Shown here piece by piece: positions 1-5,051 of a DNA stretch of 9,436 nucleotides. Positions within the stretch are counted from its first letter, which is position 1; each line of letters opens with the position of its first letter. The stretch is from a bacterium (GTDB taxonomy: Bacteria > Auribacterota > UBA3054 > B51-G9): contig JAOZSF010000053.1 of NCBI GenBank assembly GCA_029939815.1, positions 1 to 9,436 on the forward strand, written 5' to 3'. The notes beneath the pieces are model-generated. The model did no database searches, was not told where the DNA came from, and saw only the letters and a list, made by a program, of their open reading frames with translations. Both the position numbers and the translations under genes were made by a program.

Positions 1-28
1 ACGGACTACGGATTACGGACTACAGAAT
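1..28. repeat. Heptanucleotide tandem repeat (ACGGACT type), cut by the window edge
   Basis: Four consecutive 7-bp units can be read: ACGGACT, ACGGATT, ACGGACT and a degenerate ACAGAAT. The array may continue to the left of the window. It starts 3 bp beyond the stop codon of the minus-strand prepilin gene, so in minus orientation it lies in the gap before whatever gene comes next. Two other gaps in this window also carry 7-bp tandem arrays with different unit sequences, which makes chance less likely. Confidence 0.75.
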
Positions 29-31
29 AAT

Positions 32-664
32 TCAATCCACAAGCTTTTTCCACATATCAGCGCTGATTATGTTGGTGTTGAGAATACCTTTTCTGTTTGC
101 GGAAACTGATATGACAGAGCCATTTTTCATCAGCACTAAAACTTTGTCTTTAAAAATCGGTTTTGTTCCCTTATCTTTAGTCTTATAATTTAATACTCCG
201 TCACTGACTCCCTGATACGAAAAAACAGGCGTGTCAGGAGGAGAATTTGCTTTCACGGTCGAATTATAAGCATAACAACAATGATATTTATCAAATTCAT
301 CAATCGTTGGATTTTCACTGAAATCAAGCAGCTTTGCTTTAGAATGATGTAAAAGTTTGTTTAATTCACTTGGCTTTAAAAGGCCGGAAGTATAAAGTGG
401 ATATAAATCTCTAACTCCTCCGCTCTTTTCATATCTTGTTTCAGGAGGCTGTACTGATGGGTAACAACCGTAATCCTGTTGATATATCATAAGTATTTTA
501 TGTAAATCAACGAGGTGCATTCTTCTTCTTCCAATTCCCTTATGCGAAGATATAATAGGACCAATGGCTGTTAAACTGAGCCAAACAAGAATACCGATAA
601 TTGAGATAACTACGAGCAACTCAATAAGAGTCATCCCTTTTTCATTATGATGCGGTTTTTTCAT
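32..664 (-). CDS. Prepilin-type N-terminal cleavage/methylation domain protein (pseudopilin-like), copy 1
   Basis: This is a 210-residue protein with a type IV pilin/type II secretion pseudopilin N-terminus. A short basic leader ends at Gly10, the predicted prepilin peptidase site is Gly10/Met11, and the conserved Glu is at position 15 (mature position 5). A hydrophobic helix follows to about residue 35. In this family the helix anchors the protein in the inner membrane and packs into a pilus or pseudopilus. The rest is a hydrophilic globular domain of unknown role. A short 'VLVLMKNGS' stretch near residues 175-183 resembles the 'LFADGH' tail motif of many PVC prepilin-like proteins, with Asp and His replaced. 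The start at 664 is chosen over an in-frame ATG at 751. GGAGAG lies 5 nt before 664, a consensus promoter lies at 692-721, the leader is correct only from here, and the paralogue starts at the same residue. The downstream copy at 894-1523 is about 60% identical by eye. The family assignment is firm; the specific function is unknown. Confidence 0.9.
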   Translation of the reverse strand: MKKPHHNEKGMTLIELLVVISIIGILVWLSLTAIGPIISSHKGIGRRRMHLVDLHKILMIYQQDYGCYPSVQPPETRYEKSGGVRDLYPLYTSGLLKPSELNKLLHHSKAKLLDFSENPTIDEFDKYHCCYAYNSTVKANSPPDTPVFSYQGVSDGVLNYKTKDKGTKPIFKDKVLVLMKNGSVISVSANRKGILNTNIISADMWKKLVD

Positions 665-691
665 ATTAACTCTCCGATTTAGATTACAATT

Positions 692-721
692 ATTATAATC
701 AAACCGGCAATATGCTGTCAA
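692..721 (-). promoter_or_regulatory. Sigma70-type promoter for prepilin copy 1
   Basis: On the minus strand a perfect TTGACA (721-716) is followed after 18 bp by a perfect TATAAT (697-692). Transcription would start near 685, giving a leader of about 20 nt that includes the GGAGAG ribosome binding site. The -35 box lies inside the upstream extension of the reading frame, which supports translation starting at 664. Both hexamers match consensus; activity is inferred. Confidence 0.85.
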
Positions 722-759
722 TGGGAAAACAGGGACATTCGAAAATTTCAAAGGAAATT

Positions 760-784
760 AAAAAATCTACTGCTGAAGCAGCAG
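760..784 (-). terminator. Terminator-like hairpin following the structured element
   Basis: On the minus strand CTGCTG (784-779) pairs with CAGCAG (775-770) around a 3-nt loop, followed by TAGA and then six T's (765-760). The 4-nt gap before the T-run is longer than ideal for an intrinsic terminator. It could be a second terminator behind the one at 837-863, or the end of a separate small RNA. Confidence 0.45.
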
Positions 785-831
785 CGCAGTGAATAAACTT
801 TCGCCGGAGCAAAAGTCCTTTATCCCTGCAC
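784..831 (-). other. Candidate structured RNA element (extended hairpin with UNCG-type loop)
   Basis: In the minus-strand RNA, GUGCAG (831-826) pairs with CUGCGC (789-784), GGAUAAA (825-819) with UUUAUUC (797-791), CUUU (815-812) with AAAG (801-798), and UGC with GCG around a UCCG loop (808-805) closed by C-G. The only interruptions are a GGA bulge (818-816) and a single A (790). The wobble pairs are G-U on the minus strand and would be A-C mismatches on the plus strand, so the fold fits a minus transcript. It lies between the prepilin copy 2 terminator and the prepilin copy 1 promoter. It may be 3' read-through RNA or a small RNA. No promoter of its own was recognised. Confidence 0.45.
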
Positions 832-836
832 TCCAT

Positions 837-863
837 AAAAAAGGGGCGGAAAAACCGCCCCTT
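837..863 (-). terminator. Rho-independent terminator of prepilin copy 2
   Basis: A perfect 9-bp inverted repeat (AAGGGGCGG / CCGCCCCTT) with a 5-nt loop is followed on the minus strand by further T's (840-837). Together with the stem end this makes a U-rich tail. It lies about 30 nt beyond the stop codon of the 894-1523 gene. The GC-rich stem stands out in this AT-rich DNA. Confidence 0.9.
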
Positions 864-893
864 CAATAATTTCAGACTAATAAAGTGAAAAAC

Positions 894-1523
894 TTAATCT
901 ATAAGTTTGCCCCACATATCAGAACTGATTTTCTTTGTGCTGAGTTTACCTCTGCGATCAGCAGGGATATCTTCCACAGTACCGTTTGCAAAAAGAACCA
1001 TAACGCCGTTTTTTCTAATAGGTTTTGTTCCTTTATCTTTAGTATTAGGATTTAAAACTCCGCTGCTGACGCCCTGTTCTGCTAAAATAGGTGGATTATC
1101 ATCATCATTAGGAATAGCAGTTGAATTATAAGCGTAACCAATATGGTATTTATCAAATTCATCAATATCAGGGTCATTACTAAAATCAATTAAAGCCGCT
1201 CCCGGAGGATGTAAAAGTTTGTTTAATTCACTCGGTTTTAAGAGGCCGCAGGAATAAAGTGGATATAAACCGCGAACGCCGGCGCTTTTTTCATATTTAT
1301 CTTTAGCTGACATTGTTGTCGGATAAGAATTATAATCCTGCTGATAGATCATAAAGATTTTATGTAAATCAACAAGTTTCATTTTCGACTGGAATTTTTT
1401 GAATGTTGACATAATAGGACCAATAGCTGTTAAACTAAGTCCTGCAAGAACGCCAATAATTGAGATAACTACGAGCAACTCAATAAGAGTAAACCCTTTT
1501 TCCCGATTGTGCTGTTTTTTCAT
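894..1523 (-). CDS. Prepilin-type N-terminal cleavage/methylation domain protein (pseudopilin-like), copy 2
   Basis: This 209-residue protein is a paralogue of the 32-664 product. The leader ends at Gly10, predicted cleavage is at Gly10/Phe11, Glu is at position 15, and a hydrophobic helix runs to about residue 35. The soluble part shares long blocks with copy 1, including LVDLHKI-MIYQQDY, GLLKPSELNKLLH, IDEFDKYH and TKDKGTKPI. Near residues 174-182 'VMVLFANGT' matches the position of the 'LFADGH' tail seen in PVC prepilin-like proteins, with Asp to Asn and His to Thr changes. GGAG sits 5 nt before the ATG. The gene has its own promoter (1578-1606) and terminator (837-863), so it looks monocistronic. 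The identical block 597-631 / 1456-1490, which covers the helix, points to fairly recent duplication or gene conversion. Envelope or secretion-filament placement is inferred from the family; the exact role is unknown. Confidence 0.92.
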   Translation of the reverse strand: MKKQHNREKGFTLIELLVVISIIGVLAGLSLTAIGPIMSTFKKFQSKMKLVDLHKIFMIYQQDYNSYPTTMSAKDKYEKSAGVRGLYPLYSCGLLKPSELNKLLHPPGAALIDFSNDPDIDEFDKYHIGYAYNSTAIPNDDDNPPILAEQGVSSGVLNPNTKDKGTKPIRKNGVMVLFANGTVEDIPADRRGKLSTKKISSDMWGKLID

Positions 1524-1577
1524 TTTTGCTCCAAAATGGTTTATATGTTAAAATAAAGATTATCAAACTTTGCATTT

Positions 1578-1606
1578 ATTATAACCTAATTGATAAAAAA
1601 AATCAA
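1578..1606 (-). promoter_or_regulatory. Leftward promoter for prepilin copy 2
   Basis: On the minus strand TTGATT (1606-1601) is followed after 17 bp by a perfect TATAAT (1583-1578). The start point would be near 1571, leaving a leader of about 48 nt. Its -35 box directly abuts the -35 box of the rightward promoter at 1607-1635. Confidence 0.7.
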
Positions 1607-1608
1607 TT
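1588..1608. promoter_or_regulatory. Inverted repeat overlapping both -35 boxes, possible operator
   Basis: AATTGAT (1588-1594) and ATCAATT (1602-1608) form a 7-bp inverted repeat around seven A's. It covers the leftward -35 box and the first two bases of the rightward one. A protein bound here could affect both divergent promoters. AT-richness raises the chance that it is fortuitous. Confidence 0.35.
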
Positions 1609-1635
1609 GACAAACAATAAATGTTTCGTTATACT
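1607..1635 (+). promoter_or_regulatory. Rightward sigma70-type promoter for the small secreted protein and homoserine dehydrogenase
   Basis: A perfect TTGACA (1607-1612) is followed after 17 bp by TATACT (1630-1635, 5 of 6 matches). Transcription would begin near 1642, giving a leader of roughly 37 nt before the ATG at 1679. Confidence 0.8.
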
Positions 1636-1678
1636 TTTATACAATATTTTTAACCCTTATCTTTAAATACAAAATATT

Positions 1679-2098
1679 ATGAAAAAAATCCGTAGTTATA
1701 TCACGGCAGTGCTGATTATCGCTTTAATTGCCGCAATACAGGTAAATGCAGAAAGTGAAAAAACACAGATTAAAGAAAATAAAAGCTATAGTTTACTCGA
1801 TGGAATCAATCGCGGCTTTGCTAATCTTTTGGCAGGGTGGATTGAAGCTCCACGCGGTATGGTTTATTATTCCGTTGATTATCCGGTTATAGGAATTATT
1901 CCGGGCGCGCTTGAAGGAGCAGGAATGACTTTCATCCGCACAGTTGGCGGCGCGATAGACCTTATTACCATTGGCTATTTGAGCCCCGGAAATACTGTTT
2001 ATGACACTATGGATGCTCCTATGATGCCTTGGGAATCTCCCTGGCTTCCATCACCGGAAAATGAAGATGATTACGATATCTTAAATACTGAAGATTAA
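1679..2098 (+). CDS. Small secreted protein resembling the exosortase-associated TIGR04073 family
   Basis: This is a 139-residue protein with a clear signal peptide: basic MKKIR, a hydrophobic core at about 9-20, and likely cleavage after VNA (residue 24). The mature part shows 'RGFANLLAGWIEAPRG' (45-60), a glycine-rich stretch 'IGIIPGALEGAGMTFIRTVGGAIDL' split over about 71-95, and a Pro/Trp-rich acidic tail. This order (RG.aN...Gw.E.P, then G...G...R..GG..D) is how I remember TIGR04073, a family reported in PVC genomes that encode exosortase. I could not run the model, so the name is tentative. The biochemical role is unknown; export to the periplasm or surface is inferred. There is no clear Shine-Dalgarno. 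Homoserine dehydrogenase follows after 21 bp and is probably co-transcribed, although no functional link is evident. Confidence 0.75.
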   Translation: MKKIRSYITAVLIIALIAAIQVNAESEKTQIKENKSYSLLDGINRGFANLLAGWIEAPRGMVYYSVDYPVIGIIPGALEGAGMTFIRTVGGAIDLITIGYLSPGNTVYDTMDAPMMPWESPWLPSPENEDDYDILNTED

Positions 2099-2102
2099 TT
2101 TT

Positions 2103-2108
2103 AAGGAG
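2103..2108 (+). promoter_or_regulatory. Shine-Dalgarno of homoserine dehydrogenase
   Basis: AAGGAG sits 11 nt before the ATG at 2120, in the 21-bp gap after the upstream stop codon. It supports translation of the second gene from a shared transcript. Four other plus-strand genes here lack such a site. Confidence 0.75.
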
Positions 2109-2119
2109 TAATATAAAAT

Positions 2120-3424
2120 ATGAAATCGAACGGTGTAAAAATTGGGGTGATAGGTTGCGGTACAATTGGAACAGGAGTGGTAAAATGCCTGCTGGAAAAT
2201 AAAAAGTATTTACAACGCCATTCAGGGTTTCCTATTCAACTTATCCGCGTGGCAGATTTGTTTCCGCGAAAAAAACGTCCCGTTAAAATTCCTGCAGGAG
2301 TTATGACTAAAGATTCAGATGCCGTTCTAAACGATCCTGAAATCGATATTATTGTTGAACTGGTCGGCGGTACAACTTTTGCCAAACAAGTTGTTTTAAA
2401 AGCAATGAGAAATGGCAAAAATGTTGTTACGGCAAATAAAGCTCTGCTCGCAAAATACGGTCTGGAATTGCATAAAACAGCAATGAAAAACGGGGTGGAT
2501 TTATATTATGAAGCAAGTGTTGGCGGCGGAATTCCTATCATTAAAACTTTGCGGGAAGCTTTTGTTGGGAACAAAATCGATGCGGTTTGGGGAATTTTAA
2601 ACGGCACATGCAATTATATGCTCACCAAAATGACCGATGAAGGACTCACTTTTGATGAAGCACTGAAAGAAGCGACAATTAATGGTTACGCGGAAGCGGA
2701 CCCTACACTTGATATCGGCGGATTTGACGCGCAGCACAAAATCGGAATTCTTGCTTCCCTCGCATTCGGGCAATGGATTCCGCAAAATAAAATTTATGTT
2801 GAAGGAATTGAAAAAGTAACGGATTTGGACATTAAATGCGCCGATGAAATGGGTTATGTGATAAAACTTCTCGGTATCGCAAAAATTGAAAATAAAGAAA
2901 TTTCCGTTCGCGTAAATCCTACTTTTATTCCTAAAACTACTATGCTCGGAAATGTTAAAGACGCGTTTAACGCGATTGAAATCGATGGTGAACCTATCGG
3001 CACCGCTATTCTTACAGGTCTTGGCGCCGGAATGGGAGCAACGTCAAGCGCGGTTATCGCGGATATAGTTGATATTGCAAGAAATATCGCTTCCGGTTCT
3101 GCCGGTCGATTATCTGCACTCACTTTTATGGACAAAGAACTGCCTTTCAAAAAAATTGATGATATAAAAACAAGATATTATTTACGTTTTAAAGTTGAAG
3201 ATAAACCGGGAGTTATCGCAAAAATCGCAAAAGCTCTTGGCGATAGAAATATCAGCTTGAGTTCTGTTATTCAACACGAACCGCATTCGGAAACAAAAGA
3301 TGTTCATGCCACCTTTATGACTCATCTTGCACTTGAAAAGGATCTCAGAGCAGCGGTGAAAACAATAAATAATTTTAAATTTGTCAAAGCAAAAACAACC
3401 ATTTTCCGCGTCGAATCAGATTGA
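2120..3424 (+). CDS. hom: Homoserine dehydrogenase with C-terminal ACT domain
   Basis: This cytoplasmic enzyme reduces L-aspartate 4-semialdehyde to L-homoserine with NAD(P)H, at the branch leading to threonine and methionine. The 434-residue length is normal for the monofunctional form. The N-terminal Rossmann fold carries G12-C-G14-x-x-G17. 'NVVTANKALLA' (101-111) includes the conserved Lys107 near the cofactor and active site. 'GGGIPIIKTL' (135-144) and 'NGTCNYML' (161-168) belong to the catalytic domain. The signature 'GYAEADPTLDIGGFDAQHK' (189-207) holds the acidic residues, with Asp203 and Lys207 matching the catalytic Asp/Lys pair of characterised enzymes. An ACT domain begins near residue 352 ('KVEDKPGVIAKIAKAL'), so feedback control by threonine is likely from family knowledge. 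The enzyme is not fused to aspartokinase, and neither aspartokinase nor thrB/thrC is adjacent. No convincing terminator follows. Confidence 0.97.
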   Translation: MKSNGVKIGVIGCGTIGTGVVKCLLENKKYLQRHSGFPIQLIRVADLFPRKKRPVKIPAGVMTKDSDAVLNDPEIDIIVELVGGTTFAKQVVLKAMRNGKNVVTANKALLAKYGLELHKTAMKNGVDLYYEASVGGGIPIIKTLREAFVGNKIDAVWGILNGTCNYMLTKMTDEGLTFDEALKEATINGYAEADPTLDIGGFDAQHKIGILASLAFGQWIPQNKIYVEGIEKVTDLDIKCADEMGYVIKLLGIAKIENKEISVRVNPTFIPKTTMLGNVKDAFNAIEIDGEPIGTAILTGLGAGMGATSSAVIADIVDIARNIASGSAGRLSALTFMDKELPFKKIDDIKTRYYLRFKVEDKPGVIAKIAKALGDRNISLSSVIQHEPHSETKDVHATFMTHLALEKDLRAAVKTINNFKFVKAKTTIFRVESD

Positions 3425-3457
3425 CACCAGGCCGGGGAAAGCAGCTTACAGGCGGAA

Positions 3458-3487
3458 TTGTCTAAAAAATAATAAGGACAATATAAG
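3458..3487 (+). promoter_or_regulatory. Candidate promoter for the sulfatase gene
   Basis: TTGTCT (3458-3463, 4 of 6) and TATAAG (3482-3487, 5 of 6) are 18 bp apart, predicting a start near 3494 and a leader of about 63 nt containing the heptamer array. The match is moderate in AT-rich DNA. Transcription might instead continue from homoserine dehydrogenase. Confidence 0.35.
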
Positions 3488-3523
3488 TTTTCTTTGCTTA
3501 TTCATTATCGTTTTGTTGTGTAA

Positions 3524-3551
3524 ATAATTCATAATTCATAATCCATAATTC
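3524..3551. repeat. Heptanucleotide tandem repeat (ATAATTC)4
   Basis: Four head-to-tail 7-bp units: ATAATTC, ATAATTC, ATAATCC, ATAATTC. The array ends exactly 5 bp before the GTG start of the sulfatase gene, so it occupies the place where a ribosome binding site would be. Three of the unit junctions contain CATAAT, one mismatch from a -10 box. A change in copy number would alter the leader or promoter spacing without touching the reading frame. Confidence 0.85.
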
Positions 3552-3556
3552 GAAAA

Positions 3557-4945
3557 GTGTCTTCTCCTCTCGGTATAATTTTAATTCAATCAGACCAGCA
3601 TCGTTACGATTGTATGGGTCATACCGGTCATCCGTTAGTAAAAACACCAAATCTTGACCGGTTAGCAAAAGAAGGTTTATCTTTCGAAAATGCTTTTTGC
3701 ACAAGCCCGATGTGTGTGCCGACACGGACATCACAGCTTAGCGGTCAATGGACGCAGCAGCACGGAACGTTAGCGAATTTCGATTGTGAGTCGCCGAAAT
3801 TTCTTTCACCCGATAAGTCGAATTTTCCAAAAGCATTAAAAAAAGAAAATGTTTCTCTTGATTTTGTTGGAAGATGGCATGTTCACCCTGAATTAAAACC
3901 AACTGATTTTGGTTTTGACACATTTCTTTCTGATGGGGAATATCATAATTACAGAAAAAAAATCGGCGTAAAACCTTTACCGATAGAAAATGGATTTATA
4001 GGAAACGCTGACCCTTACATTACTCCTGAGCAATCTCGCTTACACTGGTCGACAGACCGTCTTATCGAAAAATTACGTTTCCGCGTGAAAAAAGGTAAAC
4101 CATTTTATATGAATTTGGATACGCTTGAACCGCATTTACCCAATATTGTTCCTGAACCGTACAATTCAATGTATCCTCCGGAAAAAATTAAACCGTGGGG
4201 AAGTTTTTCCGACTCTCTGGAAAATAAACCTTATATCCAGCGACAGCAGCTCAAAACTTGGGAAGTCGATGATTGGACTTGGGAAAACTGGGCGCCAATC
4301 GTTGGAAGATATCTCGGTGATATTTCTCTGCTCGATGCACAAGTCGGAAGAATTTTAGATGAACTCGAATCACTGGGCGTTGCAGACGATGTTCTTATAA
4401 TTTATACCGCCGATCATGGCGATATGTGTGGCGGTCATAGAATGATGGATAAACATTTTGTAATGTATGATGACGTCGTTCACGTACCGTTAATTATGCG
4501 CTGGCCCAACGGAATAAAAGCCGGCACAAAACATTCCGGGTTTGTTTCCAATGCTGTTGACCTTGCGGCAACTTTCTGCGATGTCATGAATGCTGAAATT
4601 CCGGAAACATTCAGCGGAAAAAGTTTGAAACCGGTTATTTCAGGTGATAATACACCAATAAGAGATGATATTTTTTGCTGCTATAACGGAAATCAATTCG
4701 GGCAGTACAGTCAAAGAATGCTCAGAAATGAAAAGTGGAAATATGTTTGGAATCCAACTTCTATTGACGAACTTTATGATTTGGAAAACGACAAATTCGA
4801 ATTAAATAATCTTTCGCAGGATGATTCCGGAAAAGAAATTCTGTCGAAGATGAGAAAAAGACTTTGGGAATGGATGACAAAAACTGATGATAAATTACAG
4901 AGTTTCTGGATACAAAATCAACTTTTGAAAAATAAAAAACTTTAG
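3557..4945 (+). CDS. Sulfatase of the alkaline phosphatase superfamily (formylglycine type, cytoplasmic-looking)
   Basis: This 462-residue hydrolase is predicted to cleave sulfate esters. Residues 52-63 contain C53-V-P-T-R57 followed by LSG, the sulfatase signature in which Cys is converted to formylglycine by a maturase not encoded in this window. Asp13 in 'QSDQHRYD' and Asp286-His287 in 'TADHGD' fit the metal site. His193 in 'EPHLP' and Lys299 fit the usual substrate-side residues. The 'GKWH' motif reads GRWH (105-108), so the usual sulfate-contacting Lys is Arg106. No signal peptide is visible; the hydrophobic start is the first strand of the fold. The GTG start is chosen because an in-frame stop (3539-3541) lies just upstream and the N-terminus has the usual length. 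No Shine-Dalgarno is seen. The substrate cannot be read from sequence; choline-sulfatase or arylsulfatase-like enzymes are possible. Confidence 0.9.
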   Translation: MSSPLGIILIQSDQHRYDCMGHTGHPLVKTPNLDRLAKEGLSFENAFCTSPMCVPTRTSQLSGQWTQQHGTLANFDCESPKFLSPDKSNFPKALKKENVSLDFVGRWHVHPELKPTDFGFDTFLSDGEYHNYRKKIGVKPLPIENGFIGNADPYITPEQSRLHWSTDRLIEKLRFRVKKGKPFYMNLDTLEPHLPNIVPEPYNSMYPPEKIKPWGSFSDSLENKPYIQRQQLKTWEVDDWTWENWAPIVGRYLGDISLLDAQVGRILDELESLGVADDVLIIYTADHGDMCGGHRMMDKHFVMYDDVVHVPLIMRWPNGIKAGTKHSGFVSNAVDLAATFCDVMNAEIPETFSGKSLKPVISGDNTPIRDDIFCCYNGNQFGQYSQRMLRNEKWKYVWNPTSIDELYDLENDKFELNNLSQDDSGKEILSKMRKRLWEWMTKTDDKLQSFWIQNQLLKNKKL

Positions 4946-4951
4946 CAGGGC

Positions 4952-4999
4952 TCAATCGACAAAAAATGTTGATCACAGTCGACTTTTTTTGTCGATTGA
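4952..4999 (+). terminator. Long near-perfect hairpin, probable terminator after the sulfatase gene
   Basis: An outer 15-bp perfect inverted repeat (4952-4966 with 4985-4999) encloses, after one T-T mismatch, an inner stem GTTGAT (4968-4973) / GTCGAC (4978-4983, two wobbles) with a 4-nt loop. The inner stem is followed by seven T's (4984-4990) and preceded by six A's, so it can act as an A-tract/hairpin/U-tract terminator in either direction. It lies 6 bp after the stop codon. The extra outer stem is longer than a terminator needs. Confidence 0.7.
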
Positions 5000-5051
5000 A
5001 AAAACAGAATCCTTAAAAATTGTTCTGAATAAAATCAAAGAACTAAATTAA

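Noticed and set aside
665..751. In-frame upstream extension of prepilin copy 1 to an ATG at 751
   Set aside because: It would put 29 extra residues before the prepilin leader, run through a consensus promoter at 692-721, and ignore the GGAGAG site before 664. The paralogue starts at the position equivalent to 664.
3457..3482. Inverted repeat ATTGTC ... GACAAT after homoserine dehydrogenase
   Set aside because: Only 6 bp with a 14-nt AT-rich loop and no T-run directly behind it; too weak to call a terminator or operator.
3498..3734. Minus-strand open frame over the start of the sulfatase gene
   Set aside because: It overlaps a well-supported sulfatase and the tandem repeat, and has no recognisable domain.
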